Origin: Tolypeutes matacus
Lineage: Eukaryota; Chordata; Mammalia; Cingulata; Chlamyphoridae
Assembly: GCA_026826555.1 (NCBI GenBank)
Contig: JAKSZT010053883.1
Coordinates: forward strand, 26,901,225 to 26,965,224
Length of the DNA: 64,000 bases
Direction of reading: 5' to 3'
The notes under the pieces are model-generated. The model was not told where the DNA came from and made no database searches. It saw nothing but the letters and a program-made list of their open reading frames with translations. Positions 18,447 through 31,989 of this stretch are shown piece by piece. The position numbers and the translations under genes were made by a program. Positions within the stretch are counted from its first letter, which is position 1, and every line of letters begins with the position of its first letter.

Positions 18447-20599
18447 CTGTACAAGGGAAAATAGGAAAACAAAGGAGGGAGATCAGAACCAGAGTCTCAC
18501 ACTAATGAAGGATGTTGATAATGTGGAAAATGTGCGAGGAGTGGGGCAAGGACTGGGGCATATGGAAATCCCCCATATTTTTAATGTAACATTTATATAA
18601 TCTAAGTTATCTTTGAAAAAAAAAAGATTTAAAGTATAATATATATATATATATAAAGAACCAGAGTCTAGGCCAGCAGCAAGAAAGCAAGGACTCAAAA
18701 CGGACCTGGCTTTTCCTGTGGAGTCAAGCAACAATGCAAACCAAACAGTCCCCTTCCTCACTGACCCATTTACAAGTGGTACAGTTTCAATGGACACACC
18801 ACCAAGCATGCCTATAAGTAATTCTGCTATAATGCAGCCAATCAGTTAGCAGTATTTCTTTATTTCCAATTGTGCTAAGAAAGTTCAACCAGGTTAAACA
18901 GACAAGATTTCTGTCTTTGAAGTGTTAAGCACCTTGGACTTCATGGACAAATAGGGTGATATGCAGTTCAAGGGAGATTATGCATTCAAGGTGACATCTA
19001 AAACCAGGACAAAACAGTGACCTATGGATCCGGTTTAGGGTATGATGGGGTTTGGGGGAGAGAGGCTAAATGGACCTTCTAGAAGGTTTCATGAGGAAAG
19101 CTTGGGTTTTAAAAGCCCTGTGAAATATCCAAGCACTGAACCCCAGGAAGGAAGGCAAAGGGTATTTGGGGGCTGACCTCTAAGTGAAGACTATAATATA
19201 GATCTGACCATTCAGAGACTGGTTATTTGGGGTCAATGCAATAAGATATGCATGTATTCTATTTTCCTGTTGAGGAGGCCAGTGGGCAGAGCTGAGATTT
19301 TCTATGCTATTTTTACTAAACTGCTCTCAGTCAAGCCCCTTGCCCAGCTCTCAGCTCCATACCCAATCTGACCCTCAGTAAATCACATAGCCCCTCCTTC
19401 CATCCCTCTGTGGACCTCCTTTCCTGAGTTCTCCTCCTCCATGGACCTGCTGGTCTTTCTCTGAGACACTTCACAGAGTGCTCCAAAACGTGTAGCGAAG
19501 TGCATCTATAGAACCACACCTCAGTGGTCCCCCTCGCCCGCACGTCACGGAGCCTCTCTGATGAGCTGCCCCCTTGCCTGACAGGTGCAACACTTCATCA
19601 CCTTGCTTTTGTAACTCTCTCCCTGCCCCCTTTCTTAGGGCCATCTGCTACCAGTACCAACTGACCAGCAAGCTTAGACTGCCTTTAACCTCGAACTTCC
19701 TGAAAAAGAGAAATAAATAAAAGAGAAAGAAAGAAAAAGCTATTTCTTTAGCACAACAAGCCTATTAATATGAAGCATAACCTGGTACAGTGTGGTGGAT
19801 GTATGTGTGTACACACGATATACATATTTTTAAAACTATTTGCTATGTAAGTAATTTGTGCAAAACACTTTCTATGAAGATGCACTTTTTCATGTTAAAA
19901 ATCCAAAATATCAACATGGAATAGGAATCCATACAGTCAACTTACGTAGCATGGTAGAGAAATCAGAATAGACCCACTTTAAGAAAGGTTTACAATGGGG
20001 TCACAACCAGTCTTGTGCCCCTTCCAGTTTATTTTCTTACTAACAGCCCTAATGCTCAATAAACTAGGATAAATCTTTTTTGATGCAAAAGAGTCGGCTA
20101 TGACACACGCTTTAGGACTTAACAACTCTGTAATTCAACTACCATAAACCTCAGGACTGAGCAGGAGCCATCCAAGACATATGGTTGATGAGATCTTTTT
20201 GTGTCATTTATTTTTTGTTTGAAATAGTCAACCAGCAAGTTAGAAAAATTCCCTTAAGTGTCTATATTCATTTGAAAACAAAAACTGTTAACTACAAAAT
20301 CAAATTGTTTCCTTATATTTATGTAATTAATCAAATTATGCTTTTATAGTTAAGTCTGCATTTACACAATTATATTTTCTCTTTTATTTTAAAATATTTT
20401 GAATAGGAAAAGAAGCAAATATATATTATTTAAAATGACGAATAAATGTTAAAATTACAAAGCTCATGTAAATTTAAAAATTGGGCAGTTCAATTAAAAA
20501 GTTCTTCTTTATAAGGATCCAAAAAAATCTGTCTTTCATTAGTTTCTACCTACTTATCCTGGTTCTGTTCTTTTAGACAATTTAGAACAAGGCTTAGTG

Positions 20600-20780
20600 T
20601 CAGGTTTGTATGATGGTCAAAAACACCGACTTTGACCTGGCTTCAAGTCTGGTCTCCAGCATTTACTCAGAGAACTTGGGCAAGTCATTACCCCTCTGAG
20701 CCTCAGTTTTACTGGCCTTAAAATAAGGATAACAATACCTGTCTTATGATTGAGTGAGGACTAATGCACAGCAGTGCAGT
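20600..20780 (+). repeat. MIR SINE fragment
   Basis: Sense-oriented: ACTTGGGCAAGTCATTACCC, CTCTGAGCCTCAGTTTTAC and AAATAAGGATAACAATACC. Confidence 0.85.
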
Positions 20781-23700
20781 GCATGCACACCTAGGAAATG
20801 CTCAAGACATGGGAGGTGCCACTTGTGGGTCATGAAAGATGGCACTCATGAACACCGCCCGCCCCCACCCCGGCCAAAACTCCTCTATTCTTTCAACTAT
20901 TTCTTACATAAAAAGGTAACAAGTTCATCACCATCCCAGGTCTTCTTTGCTTACCTCTTTTAAAGTCAGGTACCAAGTCAATACTAAACATAATTATTGC
21001 AAATATAATCATCTAAGAGATGTGGTTGCTAAGGTTTTGTAGAGGGAGATAAGTGATGCCTCTGCTTTAGTTTATAATACTTCTATGGAAATAAATCATT
21101 CTCCTCTGAAGGCTGGGATCACTTCCTGCCTCCTACCTTTCACTGATACTCATCACACCAAATGGCTTCTGATATCTTGTCTCCTTTCATGGACTCTCTG
21201 CTTTCCTTGCTCAAATCCTCTTCCCCTCCACTTCTTTCCCTTCTGTCTCTCAGATCTAAGGGGGATCACTTTGAAGTCAGATGCTTTCCTCATAAAAATA
21301 TGCTAGTGAACAGATACATTCACGAGCTCAGAAGTTACAGCGTTAATGCTTAACTCTGGGATGCAAAGAAAATTTTGGAATCTTTTAAAAACAGAAAAGG
21401 ATCTTATTAAGATAAAAAACAAACTAATAAACCCTTTGCCACAAAATCAGAAACTATCACTCTCTATAACTCTGGGGTGGGTTACAGGAAAGACAGAAGC
21501 CAAGGGACAGAAGGGAGTTTTATAAATATACAAAGGCCTGCAAGTACTTGCTTTGCAGTCATCTTGTAGGCCAATACCTTATCAGCTTTAGTAACAAAGG
21601 AGTTTGGCTATTTCTGGAATGACCAAACATAATCTTACCCCCTGCCAAGCTCAGCACACAGACATTAATTTAATCTGCTTCCCACTCTCCCAAACTACTT
21701 TGTGGCCTGCTTGGGGGAAAGAGAGCAGTTAAACAGTGAAACTTGCAGAAACCTGCCCTGCTAGCCCCGAGGCCAGATAAAAGATGGAGACAAAAGAAAT
21801 GCTCTATCTTCAGAATTTACTCTTTACTTGATTCAATTCTCTTGACCAGTCCGGAAGCTGTTAAGTGCTACCAGAGATTCCCACAGGTCTCAAATGCCTT
21901 AATACCAGAGTCAGGGACCTGAAACTGAAAGGTAGAGGCAAAGATACCATGAGGGAGGACCAGAGGCAGAGGGGAGGGGAGGAAAGCCAAACTTCAGTGG
22001 TGGTAGCCGTGGTGGGAGGGAAGAGGTAGGACTGAGCCCTTAATTGAAGCTGACCACAAAGGGCCAATTATTCAGGTCAGGATGAGCAGAAGGGTATGTT
22101 CTGGGGAGTCATTACATGAAATGTCTCAACCTCTAAGTTGCGCCTCAATTCTGGCCTCATCCAGTAGTCCTGGCAGGCACAGTCCTTACAGAGGCAGGCT
22201 CTGTAGGGAGGCTCACCAAGTAAGTGGTCCTTCTTTGTGCTCCTGTTTGTGAAATTATCTGCTTCAGGGTTGGTCTCCTCTGCTGGGCAGAGCAGGTTTC
22301 TCTAGACAGGGGGCTCTGTCTTAGTTACTGCTGTATTTTCAGGGGCTAACCCAAGGTCAATATATGACATGTTTAAGGCTTGTTGAACTGGAGTGTATGG
22401 AACCCATGGCCTCCAGTCTTCACTGTTGATGTAAACAGTATAGGTCTCCCAAGCACCAAAACAAGTAGCCTAGCACCAGTTGAGATTTGCAAATACCTTC
22501 CTGAAGCTATAATTTGAAAGCAGCGAGGCTGGTGCCTGCCTAGGAGTGGCATTTCTGGGTACCTGACTATAATGAAGAATGATGGCTAGGTTTTGGCCCA
22601 CTTCTTCCTGCTAGAGTGGGGATTTCCCTCAGCAGAAGGAAGGCACAGCACTGAGTCAGCCCTGACGTCTCCACAGTCAGAACTCCGAATTCCCTTGGCC
22701 CTTAGAAACCCTTTTGCTGGCCCCAGGCACTTGGAAAGGCAGGATGACCTCTAGGGGCAGAGGCAGGGAGGTACCCGTAAAGATGGCCCTGCCCTCAGGG
22801 CCAGGTGATAGGCATCCAAAGAGGCTGTGCTCTCCAGCCTGCTGAAGACAGGTCTGAATTGTCCCAGCTGGGCAAAATCTGGGTCCCTTCAGAACCAGCT
22901 GGGTGTTCTTTATGTGCACTGATGAGGCGAGAGCCATCGGTTACCCTGGAATAAGATTTTGCACTAACAGCTGCCGTGGGTAGGTATTTCAGATGGCCTT
23001 ACCATTCGTTCCATTTGCCCCTAAACCAAGCAGCCTTGCAGACTTCAGAGGAAAAGGAGAGCAAGCAGAGCTTTTCCTGTGACTCCCTCTACTTGGTCAA
23101 TGGCTGATTTTCACTTTCTCCAGACATTAGGAAAAGGGAGTATTATAAATGAAAAGACTTCTTACTACCCCCCGTTTGGCTGCAGTAGGAGTAAGATGGA
23201 GCTAATGAACTTAATGAAGAATTTAAGGAAGCAGAGTAGATGATAAAACGGATCATTTGCCTGTAGCAAATTCTGCACAACAAATGGCAAAATAAGGTCA
23301 CCTATATAACACAGAGCGCTCTCTCCAGGCCCCTGGCAGATAAGTCATGCTCACTGCACCTCAGCCTAATGGGCTCAGCCTTGTGGCCAGGACAGGTGAC
23401 AGCAGGGTCTTAAAGAACTGCTTGCTATAGAGGGAGTCTAACTGAAGCACCTGCAAAGTGATGCACATGCTGAAACAATATCCAGGAAATGGACAGAGGA
23501 GACGCTGACTGCACCTGATCTGAGCAGCAGACTATACAAGACATTAACTGAGGGCACAATTCCTTGTGGAAAGGCCTGTGGGCCACTCTTTATAATCACT
23601 CTAGTTATATTTAGGCCCTCAAAGAGATTAGTGCTACTCTGAAAGTGAGAGAGGCATGACCTTTCATAAGCATCCATTTATTGACCTCCTCCTGACCCCC

Positions 23701-23979
23701 AAAGGGAGGGTTGGAAGGGGAGGGAGGGAAAGAGATAGGGGCTCTATCAAGAGACCCTGACAGCAGCCATCAATTAAAGAGATTCATTTAGTTAACAGCC
23801 TTCTTTAAATTGCAAATACACACCTTCAGTCATTCGCGCCTTACTGTGAATCACTTGCTAGGATAAACAGATTGCTTTCTTCCCAATTTAGGGAACAGAA
23901 GGTATGGTGGGAGAGGGTGAGGGCTTTGGATCCCAGGGCACTTAGAATCACTGGATCATAGAGGATTAGAGTTAGAAAG

Positions 23980-24110
23980 ACCCTGAGTCTAATATCTTGA
24001 TTTTCCAGATGAGGCAAGTAGGCCTCAGAGGTGAGGTGACTTTACCCAAGGGCCCGAAAGTCAGTCGGTGGCAGAGACCAGAACAGAACTCAGTTCTTTA
24101 GATCTCCCTG
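23980..24110 (-). repeat. MIR SINE fragment
   Basis: Reverse orientation: TTTTCCAGATGAGGCAAGTA, GGTGAGGTGACTTTACCCAA and GGTGGCAGAGACCAGAAC. Confidence 0.8.
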
Positions 24111-25689
24111 GTGGGCGGCTGAAGCAGAGGGAAGGGTGTGCTTTGGTTAGCCTTGAGACAGAATGAGGACACCTGGGAAAAGGTGGCAGGAAGTGTAAGC
24201 TGTATTCTGGGATGTTTTGAAGCAGAGGACAGACATTTGTGGGATGGAGAATGATCTAGGTGAGTGATTCCAAAAGGGATTTCTGAACACAGTTATCAGG
24301 ACCCACAAGCTAGATTCCGTATTTTAAGAAGCCTAAAAGGAAATAGCACATATACCTTCAATAGGGCTAAATATGCTATTGTTTAATAACATATTTCCCT
24401 GATTCTAAAATGCCACCAGTTGTTCAGATGACCCATTTTCCCCACAATCAATTCAGATTGATTATACATGCGTCTGCATCTCTACTGCAGATTGTACATA
24501 TTGCAAATGTCTTTTAGAAAGAAGGTAAGAGTAAATGCCATTTATTTGGCAGACTGTGTCTTCTAAAGCACATACAAAAGGCGCTCTTAGTGGTGGAAAA
24601 CTGTAGGCCCCTTCCCACCTTGGGGTAGAGAAGGCAGGAGGAAGCAAAGCTAAATGTTTGTAAGCTTTTCAGTTCTTCTAGGGATGAAACAGGCCCACAA
24701 GACCTCCCTGCCTTGAGGGGTCCCAGCAGGCTGTGGCTCTCTCACACAGATGTGAAGAAGGCCTCCGAGCACCTTCCTCTAAAGGACATCTCCCAGTGAG
24801 GGGCAGAAGCGACAGGAGGTCCCTTTGGACTTCACCAAGCAAAATGGTGGGTTTTCCAGTCACAGGAGGCAACACCAAGGTTTCCCCTGCAGGGAGCTGG
24901 CCAGCAGAATGAGTGTCTGAGCCCTGTGGCTGCAGACTTGCCCTCAGTGTCACTGCAAAATGACCTTGTTGAGTCTGGGTTAAGAAGACTGGAGAGCAGA
25001 CATGTTTCTTGGCTTTTGAGCATCTAGGGCATGGCCCAGCAGTCCTGGCAGGGCTGAGCAACTCTGGTTAAGGCATCTGCTAGGGAGAGCCCCTCCTCCC
25101 TCGCTGGCAGCCATTACCATACAGCTGACTTTCATGCTGTCTCAGGACAGAGGCAAAGAGAGCGGCCCTTCTGACTCACCCACAATCCCCAGCCAAAGTG
25201 TACATAAGCCGAATTGTAAACAGCTGAATGTTTTCCAAGCTGCCACCCCAACTACGAAGGAAGGAATCAATGGAGCGAACAGCTGCCCTCCCCCATGTGG
25301 TTCAGGACAACGGGAGCAATGGGGGATTTCCAAACAGCTGCAGGAACTGCTTCCCAGACCACAAGCTGAGCCCTGCAACAGGGGCCTCTGACTCCCCGAT
25401 CAAACTCAGCAGCAGCACCTGCAGGGGCCGTAGGGTGACTTCCAACAGGACAGGTCAACGTGCCAGGGAATAATAGCTAACCCTGCTGCAGGGAGGCAAG
25501 GGAGAGTTTGCAAGAGTTCTACTTAACACTTGGTGACTGAGGCCAGTCGGATGGTATCCAAGAGGTCGAGGGCTCCCAGATATTCTCACTCCTCAGTGCT
25601 GGGGAAGATGCTATGATTCCAAAAGGCAAAATATCTGGAGCTAATGGTAGAGGATCCACAGCAGAGACATCAAGATAACAGATGAAAGG

Positions 25690-25890
25690 AAGACTGGCAG
25701 AGTGGAAAGAGCACTGGCTCTGGGGAATAGACCGGGACTCATCTTCTGGTTCCATCTTTGACTAGCTTTGTGGCTTCAAGCACTTGGTACCTGGTCTGAG
25801 CCTTAGTTTCTCCATCTGTAAAAACGAGGGTCATACTATTTGCCTTGCAAAGTTACAGTGAATATTAAAAGTTCATATATGTAAAATGCC
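25690..25890 (+). repeat. MIR SINE
   Basis: Sense-oriented: GGAAAGAGCACTGGCTCTGG, TTTGACTAGCTTTGTGGCTT and GCCTTAGTTTCTCCATCTGT. Confidence 0.85.
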
Positions 25891-25919
25891 TGTCACTGAA
25901 GACATTTTTTGAAGCTGTA

Positions 25920-26095
25920 CTATATGGCAGTTAACACTTTGGGACCAGAAAGACCCTAGGCTTAAATACTAGCTTGTAATCCAGGGCAAGTTACTCTAAA
26001 GCCTCAGTTTTCTCATCTATGAAATGGCCAGTTTCATCTGTCTCATGTGGCTGCAGTGTGGATTAAATAAGATTAATGCAGGCACAACATAATGG
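25920..26095 (+). repeat. MIR SINE
   Basis: Sense-oriented, next to the previous copy: ATCCAGGGCAAGTTACTCTA, GCCTCAGTTTTCTCATC and GCAGTGTGGATTAAATAAG. Confidence 0.82.
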
Positions 26096-28182
26096 AATAG
26101 GCCAGGCATTGCCACAGGAGTCCAACATCACTGAGACCAGACACAAAATGAGGAAACAGCCCACCCCACCTCACCGTCTCACTGAGTCAGGTCTCTTACA
26201 GCACCACAGCAGAACTGTTCTTTCCTTGGCCAAAACTCAGGTTATCATTCATGTTCCTCAGATGCCTTGGTCTACTCAGGGTGTCCCCTCCTTGCTCTTG
26301 AGATGAGGCTTCGGGAAGAACTGTTACAGTTACCTCCACTTTGACAATGAATGCAACCTGATGGAAATGCCCCTGCCCTATAGGGCAAACCAAAGGCTCA
26401 ATGCAACGTCAACAGCAATTAATTCAAAGGTCAAGACAACCACTAGATTCCCTTTTTAAATAGTCCTTTCATGAAGAGTTTAGGGTATCAAGGAAACACT
26501 GCAGAAGTACCCCAGAAATCACCAAAGAGGACAAATAAAAGGAAGAACCACTTTACCTAGAAAATAATAAATTTATGGAACTTGTAATGCTAGGAGGTGG
26601 TTAAGTCTGTTAAAAGAAACCAGCTTAAAAGACTAAAGATAAAATCATGGTAGATTTACACCAGTTTACAAAAGAAACCTATAATATTTAGTAAATTCCT
26701 AATTTTTTTGAGGTTGATAACAAGGAAAAGCAACCATGTTCCCAATATGACCCCCCCCCCTTTTTTTTTTGGTTACCAATTGCAGGATCACCAATATTTT
26801 TAGATAAATGGCTCAGAGAGGGAGCTAATCCAACTTTCAGTTGTCCTGTCTATATATTGGGCTAGATAATAATTACTTTGTAAATCAATCTTGCTGATAA
26901 TTTCTGTTCCTGGAAAACACTAACCCTTCCTTCTTGTAACCATTTTCTAAGCTTTCAATCACCCTACCTTGCCACCAGTCCACTGGTACAACAAATTAGT
27001 ACAGATTACTGGAGACCTGGACGTGTAGACAATCGATTTAAAAAAATAATTTGCTTCACATTAATTTTGTTTTAATTTAAAGTGTCATTTGCTTTGACTG
27101 TTTAAAAACAAAATATCACTGTGTGACTCTAGACCACACTTGACTGCAAATATGATCAGTCACTACAGATAATTATACAGTATTTGAGACATTAGGGCCA
27201 TGCAGCTATAGCTTTAAAAATAACTCACAGGCTCTCTCTGCCTAGAGGAGCCTGCACCAAATCTCAGTGTGTATTTTCGTCCTCTCCCATTTCTCAGCAA
27301 ACTCTGTTCTTTCCCCCCATTTCCCAATAAATTCTTTTTATTGGCCTAACTGGAAAACAAAACAAAACTCACAGCAGTCATGCACTTTCATTTTCTTGTC
27401 AACAGTCTCAATATTCACTATCTGGCCTGGTCCTCCTGATCTACTAGAGAAAAGTTGGTTATGACATGGCATTTAATAGTCATCTCTTTTTAGTAGAAAA
27501 TAAATTTCACTGCTAAGAAGAAAATCATCCAAGAAACAGACAGTTGCTAATGCTTTAAAGAAAATCATAATAGCAAATCAGGACTCTTCAACGTCTGGAT
27601 TCATCTTAGAACACTGGCAATCTACTGTTTAATAGCAATCCTTTCTTTAGAAGACGTAGGAAGAATTTTCTCTTGGACATTTTTAAACTAAAAAATCATT
27701 TGGAAATTGAAAGAAAAGGAAAATATATACTTTTCCACTAACTATAATTTGGAAGAGGAAATAAAAAAACTAAAAGGGCTATTTCTTGACCCTGTCAATT
27801 ATATTCTACCTTTGTTACTGAAGGGTTGGAAAAAGCCCAGAATATTTAAGATTGCTGACTTGGATAAGCAACTGGTTGATTAGTTTCCTAACAATTCCCA
27901 AAATATACATGTTTACTCGTAAAGTTGAATTAAAGATAGTTTGCCTTTGAATATCTTTACAAGTGTCAACTTAGTGTTCTAATGTGGCTAGTAATTCAAA
28001 TTCAAATTTAGTAAGTCAGTATTTAAAATGAAACCTAGAAATATTTGAATTATGAGTGCATGATTAAAGTTATCTTAAAAAGGCACACTTATAAAAAACA
28101 ACAACAGAAAACATCCTTGCACAGAATATTTTTATCTGGTTAAACCATGATGTAGTTTAAACCATGTCATAAAAGCATTTTA

Positions 28183-28382
28183 TTTTATTTATTATTTTTT
28201 TAAAAAAGATTTTTATTTATTTATTTATCCCCCCCCTTGCTGCTTGTTGCTGCTTGTGCTTGCTGGGTTAGCTAACCACGCCGTGCGGGCAGGCTTGCCT
28301 TCATGAGGAGGCCCCGGGAACCGAACCCGGGGCCTCCCATATGGTAAACGGGAGCCCTACTGATTGAGCCACAGCCGCTTCC
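28183..28382 (-). mobile_element. Xenarthran tRNA-derived SINE, long type
   Basis: Reverse copy of the 9395-9607 subfamily: tail ATTTATTTATTTATCCCCCC, body GCTAACCACGCCGTGCGGGC, head CCATATGGTAAACGGGAGCC ending GCCACAGCCGCTTCC. Perfect 15-bp duplications CATAAAAGCATTTTA flank it (28168-28182 and 28383-28397). Confidence 0.95.
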
Positions 28383-28397
28383 CATAAAAGCATTTTA

Positions 28398-31300
28398 AAA
28401 CATAAATCTACAAATGTTTGGACCTCTGCCTAGAGGGGTGGACCAGCTTTGAGTTCCATCAAACAAGACAATAAAATATCACTAAAGAGAGAGCCATTTG
28501 TCATTGGCTTTTCTGTCATTGGCACAAAGACCTCATCAGAGTTAGACTGCATAAGGCAGTCAGTCTTCATCCTGCTTCTTCATGGAGGTGGGAGGAGTGG
28601 GCAAGCTCAGACACGGGACCTCTAACTTCAAGACAGTCTCCTATGGGTTATACAAAAGCCTCCCTCTACAATCACTTTTGTGAGATTTCTTCTGACCATA
28701 GAATATCATCATCTTCATCTTCCAGTTGAAAGATGGCACAAAACAAAGGGAATAAAAGAGGAATTATCATTAATGAAGACTCTTTATTCTCACTTCTCTA
28801 CTTTCATCTCTAATATTATCTTTTCAGAAGAAAATCTTCTGAAGGCAAGACCAAATCTGCCTGGAGATTACATAGAATTGAAAGGTGTGGAGAGCTTTAA
28901 TATAAATTTGGACTGACTTGAGAAGAGGTAAAAAAAACAAACAAACCTTGGTACATATCATACCAACCAGGAGCAGTATTACCAGAACTAGAACCTCCAT
29001 CCTGTTCCCTACAATTTTAAATTAAATAATCTTTATTGTTAGAAGTCACTTAACTGTGTTAGGAAGAAAAATTTTACCATTACTACCAAAGGGCTGAAAG
29101 CTTTAGAGTTGCTGCTACTTATATAACTGTTCGGATATTATTTGGGGTATAACAACAGAATACATTTAAATTTTATTTTGGCTTGCTAATCCACACTAGC
29201 TAAAGGTGACGGACTGTGATAGGAGGTGGTAAATTTTATTTAGCAAATAATTACTGAATGCCTAGCATGAGGCCCACAGACCAAGGGAAGACAGAGACTT
29301 AAGGGATAATCTAAGGCAGTCACATTATCCTCTTCATACATGGGCAACAGAAAAAAAAAAAAAAGAAAAAATATGTACAAGAGCTCACAGGTATAGATGT
29401 TTAATTCTAAGGCAGTAATCTTTTTTTCCCCCCTTAAATAAGAAAACCTAGGGAAGCAACAAGGTTAGAGGCAAGAACAGTTCAATTTCATAAAATCATC
29501 TCTCCATTCATTCCTCTTCTCTTAGTTTATTCCCTCTCCCCCTGAAAGATCAGAACCAAGGGATCCAAAATATCTGAGACAGGAAATGACTAAGGCAGGA
29601 AAAAGGATGTGGTGTGAGAAAGAGTGGATTCTGGGGCTGAGCCAGAGTAAGTAACAGGCAGGGTCATAGCTGCAGGAAGGGGTATTGATGGAGAGAAGAG
29701 AAATCTCAGGGTTCAATCAGCTTAGACAAGAAGGTCAATGACAGAGCAGTTAAGTCTGGAAAAAGTTATGGAACTGAGACAGAACAGCAGCTTCCTAAGA
29801 GGTTATCCTCCACTGAAATGCAGACAGGCAATGGTTGAGGGGCCTACAGCTAAGAGAATCATTACTGGGACAGAAGGCAGAAGGGTTGGAGTTTCCCCTT
29901 TACTTGGAGGAAGTGGGAATAACACAGACTGAGTGCTCTTGACAAAGGTACATGAGAAATAAAGCCCAGGACCTGAAAGATAAAAGGAAAGGGCCAAGAG
30001 GTGGGGACATGATGAAACACTGACATTGATTAAGCACCTGTGTGCCAGATGACAGTAAAACAACAGTTAAAAAGAATAATGGGGGAGAAAACAGAAAGAG
30101 GCTGCTCATGAAAATGCAGTTGGACAACTGAGAAACCAACTCACTAACAGATAAGTGGACTGAGAAACTACCCACTTTCTCAAGATTAAGGTTGGTGAAT
30201 AAAGGCATCTATTCTTCCCTGTGTATATGGACGAGCCTGGAAACAGATCTTGGGTGGGCTGAGAGGCAGCACTCACGTGATGAAGAGTGCCAGGAAAGGG
30301 CAGGTGCCAAAAGAGCACCACTACCCATCTGCCGGACCCTCTGTGAAACAAGTCAGTCCTTGTGAATGAGCCAAAGAAGCCCTGGTTCCCGCCTTCAGGG
30401 AGTGGAATTTAGGTGCAGACATTAACAGTGGAAAACAGTTTATCAGCTGGTTCAAAGGTGCTAATATTTCCAAATACAGATTCAGATGCTGGGGGCTATG
30501 TGTTAAAATCACTTTCACATTTTCCACAGTGCCTAGGACAGTGTTTTGCATAAAGAAGGAACTAAAAAAGGTGTTTTATATCTACCTGAATGAAACCAAA
30601 CTGCTTAGCTGTGTACCTCTCAAGATTCAAGAGAGACCAAATCTGTCTTATAACCAACCCGTTCTTTATTTCTACTTTTCTTCTATTCTAGAGTAAAAAT
30701 GATGTGAAGCCTTAGACCCCTTGTGACCTAAACCTAAGCACTAATCAATAGGCACTACCACAGGTGCTGCCCTGAACTGGAATAGAAGATAGAGTAGGGG
30801 TGTGTGTCTGTGTGTGTGCAGAAGTACAGGGGTGAGAAGGAATTTTCTTGCTTCATCAGCCTGTAACTTTCAATCTCACCTAGAATTCCTTGGCAGTTCT
30901 AACATTTGGGTTGACTCAGGAGGGGAAGAAAAATCCCATGTGAATGATAATTGGATTAGCCAGGTATGCCCCAGAGCCAAATGGCTGGAAAAGGCCAGGA
31001 CAGTAGGTCTGGTACAGTTAAAGTGACATTATTTCCTAAATCAAAAAAGACATTCAAATGACAGACAATGGGATGGAATATTTTAAACTGGGGCTGTCCC
31101 AGAAAAATCGGGGACATATATTGGATTTAGGTCAGTGGCTGATCTCACAACAAGGGGTCCTCTGGGCCCAAAATTCTAATGGGAGGGGATTAAGGATCAG
31201 GGATGCAAGATATCAAAAAAGGAGGCTGTCACTGATTTGTAAAGCAGGAAAAAGAAAAGTGTGCTAAGTAGACAGCACATGAAAATGGTAAATATTCTAG

Positions 31301-31650
31301 GTATGGAATAGGAAGGAAAGGAAAGTTGATCAGAACCGAAAGTTTGCCAGTGAAATCTCTTTCAGTATCAAAGGCGGGGGCGGGAGTGGGAAAGTGAGGT
31401 TGGGATGGAGGAGGTATCACTCACACAAACTGTATTCAACCTTACACAGGAGCGAGGGTTTAGAAGTCAGACTGTAGCTTCACTATGGGTGCAAGCTGAC
31501 CTTGGGCAAATTATTTCCCTCACTGTGGACTTCAATATTAGTAGAGAATCTCACAAATCCCGACTTTAATGTAAAGAATTAACAAATACAGTATACCTTC
31601 ATTTGGCAAGGGAAGGAGAGAAAACGCTCTTCTAAAAATGGAAGAGAGTT
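28398..31650 (-). other. PHC2: PHC2 intron 8, middle part
   Basis: No exon or strong repeat seen, apart from a MIR remnant near 31455-31535 (TGACCTTGGGCAAATTATTT) and A-rich and (TG)n runs at 29351-29370 and 30799-30818. Confidence 0.65.
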
Positions 31651-31852
31651 CAGACACAGAACAGCTTGTCTTTTTCCATCCAATTAAAAATCTCGTGAGA
31701 CTGAATTAGATTAAAAACAAAACTATCCAGCGAGGCCGCAGGCGCCTCGGATAGGTAGTCCACTACCAATAAGGTACAGCAGATGCCAGCAGTCTTGCTC
31801 CTAAACGGTTTGGCCGTCCCGCGGTAACCCCCAGCCCTGAGAAGACATGTTT

Positions 31853-31879
31853 GGGTGGGGGTGGGGGTGGGGGTGGGGG
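31853..31879 (+). repeat. (GGGGGT)n, G-quadruplex motif
   Basis: Five G-runs of three to five bases separated by single T at the edge of the CpG island, on the non-template (plus) side relative to PHC2. A canonical quadruplex-forming motif. Confidence 0.85.
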
Positions 31880-31989
31880 TATGCGGGGCTTCGGAGGAGG
31901 GCTGGGGGACACGCTGAAGCGTCTGGCACGCCGAGGCTGACACAGAGGCTTCCAGGGGGAGCGCAGGGCAGGCAGGGTCAGGACTAGGG

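Larger units (their letters stand above)
18447..28167 (-). other. PHC2: PHC2 intron 8, 3' part
   Basis: No exon found. It holds MIR copies (20600, 23990, 25690, 25925), an alternating (TA)n at 18639-18655, a very AT-rich block at about 19730-20520, and the C9T10 run at 26752-26770. The stretches 21000-23900 and 24120-25680 are mostly free of recognisable repeats and could contain regulatory DNA. Confidence 0.7.
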
